The notes beneath the pieces were generated by a model that worked only from the letters and a program-made list of their open reading frames with translations, had not been told where the DNA came from and did not search any database. Positions 10,501 to 22,704 of a stretch of 64,000 nt of DNA are shown here, in pieces (within the stretch, counting starts at the first letter, position 1; each line of letters starts with the position of its first letter). Location of the stretch: NCBI GenBank assembly GCA_038373885.1, contig JAWZYV010013562.1:124001-188000 (forward strand), read 5' to 3'. The stretch is from Cheiracanthium punctorium (lineage: Eukaryota > Arthropoda > Arachnida > Araneae > Cheiracanthiidae). The translations under genes were made by a program, and so were the position numbers.

Positions 10501-13500
10501 ATGTGGTCTACGCGATGTCTGTGTTTTTATAGTCAGAGTGTACTTTAAAGCGTAGATGACTGCTTCAGTTACTGAAACCTCGCCATACAATGATTTTCAA
10601 ATGATGAATAGTTTGTTAGACTATTCCAAGATTCATCAAGGAATTTCAAAAGCTGCACCAGAAAAGATTGCAAAACATCTGTGGTATTTGTCTGAAGATA
10701 TTTCTGCTCTGTCTCTTTTTGACAGCCAGTTACGTCTTTCGACAAAAAAATGGGTAGTTGAAGCCCTAAAAAATCAAAAAGGCACGAAGAATCCTGAGAA
10801 AAGGATAACAGTTTCCCTTGAAACTTTCCATGAAAGGAAGTTTGAGAAATTTGTAACCCAACAGTCTTTCGAACTCTTCAAAGTAATGAATATATCACAT
10901 GGATTCCTCCGAGTAGACCCTGAACACTGGAACTCTGATTTCGATTACTGCATTGCCTTAAAATGTGTTCAGGCTATAAATGTTGTAAATGATAATGCCG
11001 AGAGAGGTATTGCTTTGGTAAAAGAATATACTGGACTTCTTACACGAAGCGAAGCTCAATTTCAGGTTTTGATGAAAGTTGTCGATGATCATCGAAAAGC
11101 CTATCCTGATAGCAGAAAAAAGGATTTGACAAATTGAAAATGTACTCAAATTAAAATTAGTATTTTACTTTATATATGCGTAGATGTATGCATTTGTGTT
11201 AATTAAAATTTAATTGATTAATTTAATATTAAAATTCTGTCATTTTGGTATCATCAGTATTAACACAATTTTATATGCAACTGTGCAATTTCAACCGCCT
11301 TGAGCTACCTTTAAATATTTTTTTTTTTCATTCAAACTTTTCCAACATTGTTTTCTACTTTAAAGGAACAAATTTAGAGGGTGAGACTGGAAAAAATAAA
11401 TAAAAAGTTAAAATCGGCCTTTATTGGACCACCCTAATGCCACAATCTTAGCAATGAAATCACTTCCTTCTTTCGCGTATCTAAGCAGATTGGTCTGGCA
11501 AACATCCGCATTTCTCGCCGTTTTCTGACTGTCTTACAAATGCTTTGGCGCCCACATTGCAAACTTACACCAAGATTACCAAGATTTTTGCCATAACCAA
11601 GGTTTTTGTAAATTATAGTTTGCACAGTTCCTTTACTTATCGACAATTCAACAGCGATTTCACGTATGGTTATCCAACGATTCTGCCGTATGAGCCCATC
11701 CACAGCTGAAACCGTGTCACTGTTGATCACAACGTGCGCCTGCCCAGGAGGTGTCAAGTCTTTTATGTTTACACATCCGACCTCATAACGCTGACACCAC
11801 CGGAATATGGTGCACCGTTTGAAACACTGCTCTCCGTATACCACTTTCATCCTATGATAAATTTGGGAAGCATGCTCCCCTTCTCCGCGAAGAAAGCTCA
11901 TTTGGGAAAGTGCAGAGTGCAACCAACTGCGGAAACTCTCCTGAAATGGGGATATTGCTGCGAATCCGTAAAGTGTGTATGCGTAACAGGGAATACCACA
12001 ACGTCATCTATCCGCAAATACATTAACACATTGCGCTTTGATACTTTTACAGTGAACAACAGCTAAAGTCTCCTTCCATTTGGGCATACCTTATATTCAT
12101 TTCCGCAAATGTTAGTCGTACTAGGTGTAGCTTTTTTTTACGAACACTGTATTGTCTTGGTGTGGAATGGTAGCGTAGTAGTCGACAGCTAGTTTCTAAT
12201 TTCTGGTTAGAAATTATTTATTTACAATACATGAAATCTTGATTAAATATTCAATCACCGATACTAATATGTACATGCAAATATATACAGGCAAAACTTT
12301 CAATAGAATAAGTCCTTTCAATCGGGCAATTTTGAGCCACTAAAGGAGTGTACTAAAGGATTGTGGTCAGTTTCTATAACAAATTTCTGGCCGTCTAAAT
12401 AGTGTTTTAGCTTTTTTATAGCGAATATTATTGCAGCGCATTCTTTCTCGGTCGTGCAAAATTTTTTTTTCAGCCTCACTAAATTTCCTGCTTAGATATA
12501 GAACAGGATGTTCGTCGTTCCTTGTTCTCTGGGTCATGACTACCCTAATCCCGACGTTCGAGGGGCATCTCTCTGAATGGTAAATTCTCTTTTAAAATCA
12601 GGAGCGTATAACACCGGATTTTCCGTCAGCATCTGTTTTAACTCTGAGAAGGACTTTTCCATTTCGAGAGTCCATTCTACACTTTCTTTCCTATTTTTTC
12701 CTCTTAGTGCCCTTGTTAAAGGTTCCACTAACGTGGCGTAGTGCTCTATATATTTTTGATAAAACTGAGCCATACCCAAAATTTTCTGATTTGAGTTGTA
12801 TTGCTGGGAGTTGGGAAATCTAACACCGCTTGAAACTTCGCTTGAGATAGTGTTCGACGACCATGTTCTACGACATTTCCTAAATATTTCACTTCCTCTT
12901 GAGCAAATTTGCAATTCGAAAGTTTTATCGTTAGTTTCGCTTCTTTCAATTTCTTTAGAACGCAGTCTATGTGTTTGAGGTGATCCTCCCAGTGTTCCGA
13001 AAAAATTGCTATATTGTCCAGATATGGGACGCAAAACTCCTCCATTCCTCGTAATAGCATATCCATAAATTTGAAGAAACGGTAAAGTGCAGAGACTAAC
13101 CCAAAGGGCAAAGTTACAGGTAAATACGACTCGAAAGTAGTTACGAACGCGGCTAATTTTTGAGCTCTGGGTGTTAGTGATATCTGCCAAGTACCCTTTA
13201 GTCAGATCTAGAATGGTAATGTACTTAGCTGCGGCGACTAACTCCACTCTCTCAATATTAGGCAGGGGAATTACTCAGCCTTCGTTATTGAATTTAATTT
13301 CCGGTAATCTATACACGGGTCACGTACTGGTGTCTCTATCAACAACATTGGCGAAGTGTTCCTGTCTCCGAAGGAGGTCCCACTGAATGTATGTTTAATC
13401 GGGAAGAAACATCTGAAATTATGGGTACTCGTTGAAGAGGCGCGCGTTTTTGATCATATGTTTTTGAACACATATTCAGTGACTAAACTCTGTTCTTCTT

Positions 13501-16500
13501 CTTCCGCGCTCCACTTTTCATATAATAAGGTCTCAGGCGTGCGCAAATTTTTCCCAAATACTAGCTCGCTCGGAGAAAATCCCGTCGAGTCGTGCTGTAC
13601 AGTCCTCAACGCTAGTAGCGCAAAAGATAAGTTCCTCTCCCAGTCTTTCCCACTTTCTAAGCACAAAACCCTCAATAATCTCTTCGCCGATCTGTGCCAT
13701 CGTTCCACAGCGTTTGTCTGTGGGTGGTGCACAGAGCTATGAATCCCCTTAATTCCGAATCTTTCAAAGAAAGTGGAGGTGAGTACGCTAACAAAAATCG
13801 ATCCCCAATCACACTGTATTTCTTTCGGGAAGCAGGTTCTACTGAAAACAATCAACAGAGCATTGATGACCGATTCGGATTTAATATTTTCGAGAGGGAC
13901 GCAATCTGGATACTTTGTCGATACACATAAAACTGATGAAAGATATTTTTTTCCTGTCTCCGAAGGAGGTCCCACTGAATGTATGTTTAATCGGGAAGAA
14001 ACATCTGAAATTATGGGTACTCGTTGAAGAGGAACGCGTTTTTGATCACCCGCTTTGCCAACGATTTGGCATGGTTCACACGTCCTTACAAACTCTTCTC
14101 TGTCCTTTATAATATTTGGCCAAAAGAAATACCGTAACAACTTTCCCTTAGTTTTGGTGGCACCTAAATGCGCACCTATTCCGTGATGACACAGCTTTAA
14201 CAATTCCTACCGATATATTTTCGGTACAATAATCTGTTCTCGAATTCCCATAGTGATCAGTTACCCTGCGAAGATAGCATTCATTCTCTAAGAAAAACTC
14301 TGAATTCTCCTTTCCCGCTTTCTCCCGTATGCCTTTCAAAATGTCATCTAAGTTCTGATTTTTCTATGAGCTGTGCCGGGCTAACTTTCGCTATTCCTAG
14401 CACCCCGTCCGATTCCACTAGTGGAAGTTCAAGTTCCGGTTCTTCGTCGACCTTAAATGCTGCACTATTCGTACTTTCTTCGAGTTGTACATTTCTCTGC
14501 TCTTCTTCAGGGAAACTTCCTTTACCTGCTAATTTCGCTTGGTTGCGTGTAACGACGGCGTTAATTAATTCGGTTTGTTACCTTTCGACTCGATTAATTC
14601 TTGGGTCTAATTTCTTAGGATATAATGTTGCATTTCTAAAATTTGATACTTTTGGACACCTACTTACCCACCATTTTCTTTTATTTACTAAAAATTTCAA
14701 TGACTATTTTCTTTTCAGTAATCGACGTTATAGACAAAATAAGAGAACCTCTACCATATCTTTCCGCAATTTACGTATTATGTCCGTCAGTTCAGGTAAT
14801 ATTTACAATTTCAGATATTTCAGTAAAACTAGTTAATGCAAGCTGTAGTTATAATTAAATGGAATTTAGCATTTAGCCATTACATATTACTTTATTTTTT
14901 ATTTATAATTCCGTATATTTTAAAAATAATTATAGATAGAGATATCTTCTATATTTGGGGAGAAATTGCCAAACTCTGCTATTTTCTATTGGGAGTAATT
15001 TTACGTCATGGCGAACTATTTCGATATTGGATTTCTTTTTCTGGAAAAATCTTACTTTTTTCCCCTAGGCATCTATAGTGGGTAGCCAAATATTTGTATT
15101 TATTTAAAAAATTATACCTTTCACACGTTTTTAAGGGTTTAGAAAGCTTACTATTAAACTCCTCATAACATCGTTTTTATTAAAATAAATAAAAACTGAG
15201 AAAAAAAAAACACATAAAATGTTTCTTATAAGATGTTACGATCGTTTCGACCAAAAAATTCTTTCGGTCTACATCAGACAAGCCCTTAGACTCTCTGCTC
15301 AGTCAGTCGAAGGGGTTGTCTGATGTAGACCGAAAGAATTTTTTGGTCGAAACGATCGTAACATCTTATAAGTAACATTTTATGTGTGTTTTTTCACAAA
15401 GTTTTATTTATTTTATCATTTAACACCAGTAAATTTGGTGTTTTTTTCGTTATCGTTTTTGCTATCTTCATAGGTTTATTAGCTTAGGACAATACAAATT
15501 CAATAATAACATGAATACAATTCAAAATACAATTTCAATATTTAGTGAATCCACCATTTTAAGCAGTCACATTTTGTATGCGTTGTGGCATGCTGGCAAT
15601 GCATTTCTTGAAGTGCATGTAAACAATACCATGCTTTACTAATATTTTTCATGAAGTCCATTTTGTTAGTAATTATTTTACCTTAGCAAATTTCAATTTT
15701 TAGGCCAGCACGTACATTTTCGATCATGTTCAGATCTGAAAAATTGTCAGGCCAGTCCAAAACGTTATTTTTATCTTTTAAGAATTTGACGTATATATGA
15801 TGATTATCGGTGTGTAGTCAGGTTTAGAGTGGAGGTAGGGATGAGGCCGGATTTACAGCATCAAATGTTTTTTATTATCCTTTCCGTGTATAGTCGCAGT
15901 CGACGAAGTCATGGAGGAACCTGAGACCCTTGGACGCGCTGTTCAAGTTTTGGAAGAAGGCTTATAACGTTTCACACCACATCGTTGTTCCAGGAAAAGA
16001 TAGTTTCACGCGAAACCAGTTTCCCCGTTTCTAGGTTATACAGCCCTGTTTCTTCAGTTCACCGCTGGAGGGCCATGGGTGAATTTTAATTGGCTTAAAC
16101 TTTCATCGACTGTGTCACCTGTCCATTGACTAAACAGAATCCATATGACATCCGCAAAGGGTTCTGGCGGGAAGTTCGTGCGTCGTTAACTGACGCAAAA
16201 ATCCATTATGCCATCGATAATTTGTGAATTTATGCTGCACGAAAATCCATAATCCATTATGCTTACATTTATGTTTTATCTATTGTTAAGGTTCCATCTG
16301 TTGTGATTCCACGAACTTTTTTCTCGGGAAGAACATGTTTTAACTTATTCAAAATATCTATTCCAATTGTGCATTTTCAGTGAACATAAATTCAACAGTA
16401 CTTTAGCCCATTTGTGCCGACATATTGTTTGCATGAATTTCTTCAATCTTAGCTGATGCCAGCAATAATAGATGAATTTCTAACATCAAATGCATGAACA

Positions 16501-19500
16501 CAAGTGATAATGGATTCGCGAAAGTAAAGAAATAGGGAAGTTCTTAAAGCTATAAAGACATCGCTGTTTTCGCAGGTTTGATGGAAGAGGTTTCAACTCA
16601 GACAAGTCGCTAAAGTCGTATTGCTAATGGGGTTTAGAACTTTGAAATATTCAGTTTATTCATATTTAAGGGAAAGCGTTTGATCTGTTACAGTCTTCTT
16701 TCAGTCCGTCGTAAACATAGTCATCACTCCGAAAATACTGATTTAGAGAAGACAGTAGAGTTGTTAAATTTAATACCAACGTATGTAATTCCTTTGAAGC
16801 AATAGCCAGCATTAGAAATAATAGATCGTATTCGTACTGTATTAAATTTGGTTATGTCATGGCTGCCTCCGATCCCATCCCTTCAAGTATAGCCTGCCCG
16901 AAAAGCTCAGTTTTTTCGTACGTGGAAAGTTTCGCCGTTAGTTTCTGACACTGTCAGTGTTGCCAACTGTGCCTGCGAAAAAGTGGCTGAAATCAAAGTA
17001 GCTAGAAATGGCTAAAAATGTTTTCGAGCTGAAAAAAAATTAATTATTCTTTGGTGTTTACTTTTAAGTGCTTGTGCTGCTGTAACATGCCTGTGTGGAA
17101 GTGATTTTTGAGTCATTTGAACTTTCATTTCCGGTTTACAAAATACTTCGTTATTGCCAGTTTGCCAAGATCTAGTCACAAAGTGGCTAAATTGGCAAAC
17201 CTACCCTTAATGAAAAATTTGATTTTTTTCTAAGCTTGAAAACATTTTTGTCCATTTCTGATTACTTTTTCAGCCCCGTTGTTGCCACCAGACTTCGCAA
17301 CACCGATTATGGCTCAAAAACTATCGCAGCATGGAAGAGGAGAAACTTTGCTCTTACTCAAAATCCCGTAGGAGAAGCTGGTTTTCGGTCAGCCTCTACT
17401 TGAGATTGACGCAGTCATGGTTATGTGCAAGTTTAAGGGGTTAAAAAATTGTGAAAAGCTTTGTTATCTTTATTATTAGTAAGCGATATGATAAGTAAAA
17501 TTATTAATGGTCGTAATGACCAAACGCCCTGACTCCGCGATTCAGATATACGAATGGCCGATAGACTGACTCTCAGAGACAGCGTGCGCAATTTATTGGT
17601 CAAATGTAATGGTAACCCTTGGTATACGGCATGGTGACAACCATTTTACCCGCTAATCTTTGAAGTAACTAGCTCTTCTGAGTAAACTCACGAGTACAAT
17701 GTTGGGTGAAAAAGGTCCTTAGAAAGCTAAAATAACAATCTTTGACAGCTGATAATTATGCATTTTGTTGAACGTTTTATGACGTAATCTTATTTACTAA
17801 GATGACTGTGCTCTCATTGTAGAGATTCTTACTTATGAGCCTACGATTATTTTTCAGAACATCGGATTACTTCAAACTGACTTTGTGTCTATTCAGACTA
17901 AATATTTGAGTGTCCATCTCTTTTTCCTATCAGGTATATTTGAACACTGTTTAGTTAGTGATTCGTGTTTGTTTTATTTGCTAAGTACGTATTTAATCAG
18001 TAGTCCTAAAACTATGGTTTTAGAGTACAAATAGAAATGTTTTGTAGCTGTGCCTCGGGAACTTTTTCATGAATTACTTAAGTATGCGAATCCTGGACTA
18101 GTGAGCACTTTCAAGGAAATTGATTTTTTATTCCTACCTCATGAATCACAAGTAAGTTTTCCTTTAATTGTATATAACTTTTTCCTTTCCATTTCGCCTT
18201 AAAATTAATTTTGCGCTGCATATAAAATATCGAGGAATGACTGACCACTTATTCAGATATCTCTAAAGTGTAATAGTTTTATTAAAGTTTACTTGACATG
18301 GAATTTTAAAACATTAGTTTTTCAGCAACAACAACAAAAAAAAAAAAAAAAAAAAAACACGCTAAAAGTGTTTTGCCGAATTTAACAAACTTGATTTGTT
18401 AAATAGTATAAAAAGCTTTGTTTTGTTGATTTAACAAAATGCCTTTTGACATAACAAAACGTTTTGTTGAATCTCAGAACCAATGATATTTGAAATTGTT
18501 CAATGTTTAATTTATGTTTGCGTCATAATGCGCAGGACAGTGCAAACCAAAACCTCAACTATATGAGACTACTGCTCCTTTGCAGTTGGTAATATAAGTA
18601 TGTGGTACTGTTATAAACACTTACAGCTTTAAGAAAAAAATAAGTAACTAAAATAAACATAGAACAATTTAAAAGAATTAAAGTATGCTTGTCACGCCAT
18701 AAGGCCAACACATGTTCAACGGGCGTACTCCTTGCTATATCCAGATGTTTGATCCGCTTATCTGCATAACTACCTCAGATGCAACCCTCTCATTATCGGC
18801 GTATGCTCCAAAGCGAATCAAAAGGCTTGAATTGAGACTAGGTTCGAAGAACTGCAGCTTAATGGTACAGAGAGATTATCGCAAACTAGATTCCGAGAAG
18901 TCGATCTGAGACTGGGTTAGAGTACGAATTATCGCTCGAGGGAATGATTGTGCTAATTCCTACGTCCTCTGAAGGAGACTTCTCCCATTTCACACTCGTC
19001 TATCCTGACGTGGCAGGTTCCTCCTGACTATTAGGAGAGAGTTATTCGAAACGTTTGTTCCTGAAAAAGAAAAAGAAAATGTCGTCTTAAAAATCAGTAG
19101 GCTAACTTTGTCATCTAATTTAGCAAACAAGTCTTTAGCCATCTTCTAAATTAAAAAAAATTATGAAGCATTTTCCCCCCCTAAGCTCAGTGGTGTCCAG
19201 AGTCCGGTGTTTAGAAAATATGGGAAGTCAAGGAAATCATTATATTGGTCAACTTTTCATGAAGTCGGCAGCAGTAGATGTTAATTTCGGACCGTCGTGT
19301 TGACCGATCTTTTTGACATCGTATCTATCGTTCCGTCTTACTTTAATAACTTCATAAGGTCCACGAAATTTAGGTAGAAGTTTCACCACGGTTCCGAACT
19401 AGGTTTTTTGAACTGCTACTCTATCACCAACTTTATAGATATTTGCAGTTTTTCGGTTTTTATCGTAGTATCATTTGTTTTGTTCCTGCATCTTCAATAT

Positions 19501-22500
19501 ATAGTGATTTTAGAAGGAAAGAACACCTTAAGAAATAAAGCTAATGTTAATTTGATGTATTCATCCCCAAGAAGTTACAAAATATAAGTATCTCTAGTTT
19601 TCATTTTTATACCTAGTAACAACTGAAACGGAGAAAACTTTGCTGTTATGAATGTTGTACTATTATAAATTCTCTGTAATCTTGGGACGTATTTAAACCA
19701 CTTTAAAGGGTCATTTATAGAAAGTTTTGTTAAAATTGGTATTAACGTGGCAAAATTCATTCAGTTTGCCCGTTTCCGCGGGGTACTCCAGTGGTAATCT
19801 GAATGTGTTCTATATTTTCGTCACTACACTAATCTTTAAATTCTTGTGAAGTAAAAGCAGATCCTTTGTTAGAGATAATTCGTTGCGGGCGTCATTAACT
19901 GTTGTATATTTAACCGGATAAAGCCAAACAAACTTTGTAAATGCATCGACGACCGAGAAAATGTATTTATAAATTTTATGAGTTGAGGGGCTTTAATTTT
20001 GGAATGACCCATATTGAAAACGTTTTTAAAAAAATATTAGTTTGTCTCTATATAACTATATGATTTTTCATATTTCTACCAAGTTGTGCCTTTTCAAAGA
20101 CAAATTGATTATTTGCAAGGCTAAAATAGGAAATTTTACTCATACTCGAATACTTTGAGAGGTTGTATATCATTTTGATTTTTATAATGAATCTGGTGCA
20201 AACGAAAACGTGGACTGCAACACGAAAATCTACAGTTAATTTCTTTATTCTTTGACTATTTAAATTTAAATGAGTCCAGAGGGTACAACGATGCCGCGCT
20301 TACAGCTTACAAACGAGACGACTACTGGCGAAAATCACAGCAACCCAGAACCCATCGACAGGGTTGCCAGGAGCGAATTGGCGACAAGACACAAATATGA
20401 ATAAATACAAGCAATAACATTTCTCCCCGCCTTGCATCGACGGAGGCGTTCAAATTAAAGTTACAGGTTACATTATCAAATAACAATCAAATATTTTCAG
20501 TTTTCAAATAGATTAAGGTGAAAAAACATAAAAATTCAAATTTCAATGTATTTTCAAATAGACCATAAGAAGTAAGTAAGTAAATTTTAAATAGTATTCA
20601 ATTCAAATGCATTAATTTATGAAAGGTAAGTTAGCTGTCTTGGTGACTGGTCTTTTGAATATTGCATTTTTACTTCTTAAAGTTCCTACTCAAACCATTC
20701 TGTCTTTGCCTGGGTGAACCTTTATTAATCTAGCAACATGCCATCTTAAAATCCATGAATTTTCTTGAGGTTTGACCAGCATCAAGTACCCTACCTTAAA
20801 ATTTGCTGTAACCTTATGCCATTTTGGCCTTTGTTGCAGTCGGTTTAAGTATTTAGAAGACCATTTTTTCCAAAACGTTTGATTTAATTTTTCTGTCAAC
20901 TGCCAATGACTTAATCTATTTTGTGGATCGTGTGAGTAATCCGGATCAGACATAGCAACCATAGAAGATTCAAACAAAAAATGGCCAGGAGTTACTGCAA
21001 ATAGATCATTAGGATCATTAGAGAGCGGGCACAGGGGTCGTGAATTGAGAACTGCTTCAACTTGCACTACAAGGGTTAAAAATTCTTAAAAACTTCAGAC
21101 TACCTACAACTCTACATAAATGGAATTTCAACGACTCAACCCCTGCTTCCTACAAGCCTCCAAAGTGCGGAGCAGATGGTGGGTTGAAGTGCCATTTTAT
21201 ACCTTCACTGCCCAGGTAATTTTCTAATTCCTCATTACTTTTAAATTAAGTTTTAAGAAATTTGTTATACCCATTACAAGTGCCGACAAAATTGGTACCG
21301 TTATCGCTATATATCTTAACTGGACGACCACGCCTAGCAATAAAGAGTTTCAGGGCTGCAACAAAGGCTTTAGTTGGTAAATTGCACACTAATTCTAAAT
21401 GAATCGCCTTAACAGAAAAACATACAAAAATTGCAATAAAACATTTTCTTACAGTTTTGCATCTTCCTTGCATGGGTTTTAACTGAAATGGGCCACAAAA
21501 ATCGATACCTACCTTGCTGAATACTCTCGCAACATTAACTCTTGCAGCTGGCAAGTCTGCCATTAATTTCTGCGAACCTCTGCGAACTTTGCACTTGCCT
21601 TTCAACAAGTGATGCAGCTATGCAGAACTCAACAATATTTCTAGCACCCACTATCTAAAAATTCAATCTGATATTAGCTAACGTAGTTTCTACCCTTTAA
21701 AGGGTACAGTAACGCTTTAAAGAGTTAACGATAAAAACTTACTTTTCAGTTGATTTGAAAGAAAGCAAAATTATGTACTGTTTTATAAACAATTAATGTA
21801 TATAAATTATTTTCCATAGGTTTTTACTTTGAGTGAAGAAAGATTCTTTCCAATATTTTTTGATGCTTTTAAAGAAATGGATCTCAGTTACTGTAAATTT
21901 GTTGCAAAAAAATTAGCCACATTTTGCGCTACTTTGAAAACTTTGCCAAGAATACGGTATCGGAGGTAAGTTCAACTTAAAAGTGGTTGTAGTAGCTTGT
22001 TAGAGATCTAAACAGTTTTCTTAATTTTTAAAAACAAATCATAAATTTCAAGTTAATATTTTTGGACATAGTTACGCAGAGTTACGAAAGGTATTAAGAA
22101 ACTTTTTCTATTCTTTCTTTATTACTAAAAATTTTGAAGAGAAGTCTTAAGTGCAATGGATTTATGCTGAATGATAGCGTCATTTTTCATTTTATTTCGT
22201 TTTTTTTTTTTAAAGTAACTTATTTTCCTTGTGTTTGTTTCATTAAAGCATAAAATGTTTCTATCAATGACAGAAAAAGTTTCACTATTTTACTATTCAA
22301 TCTATAATTACTATTCAATGTGGAAACGTTTTCTTTAATTTAATGAAACTTTTTATATCACTTTCAGAAATGTTGAATAGTAATTTCTGAAACCTTTACT
22401 ATCGCTTTCTGAAATTTTTTATGTCACCTATCATAAATGTTTCTCAAACATTTATGATAAATGTGAGAAACAATTACGAAAAAAGTTGCCTTACAGTTAG

Positions 22501-22670
22501 CTGAAACGTTTCTGAATTTTTTTTACAGTGTACTAACAAGTGTTTTCCCGCCATACTTCAAATAAAACTTGCAGTTTGCACACAAAATTATTTCTGTGTA
22601 AAATCAGTGGCTATTTAGAAAAATTGCAAAAGAGGAATGATAAGTAGGACAAATCATATTAGCAGAGATG

Positions 22671-22704
<34 letters not shown>

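Larger units (their letters stand above)
7638..12093 (-). mobile_element. mariner element, interrupted
   Basis: The terminal repeats match each other inverted: TAAGGCTTGCCCAAATG at 7638, and its inverse (allowing mismatches) ending at 12093. TA target duplications flank both ends (7636-7637 and 12094-12095). Subtracting the inner transposon (8313-11436) and its 9-bp target duplicate leaves 1323 bp, the usual mariner size. The transposase is on the minus strand. Confidence 0.92.

Noticed and set aside
13356..14112. Plus-strand frames over the gypsy integrase
   Set aside because: Antisense shadows of the minus-strand integrase; duplicated only because of the 90-bp repeat.
18712..18909. 65-codon frame as a possible SM exon
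   Set aside because: No Munc18 similarity, and the neighbouring exons already join in phase without it.
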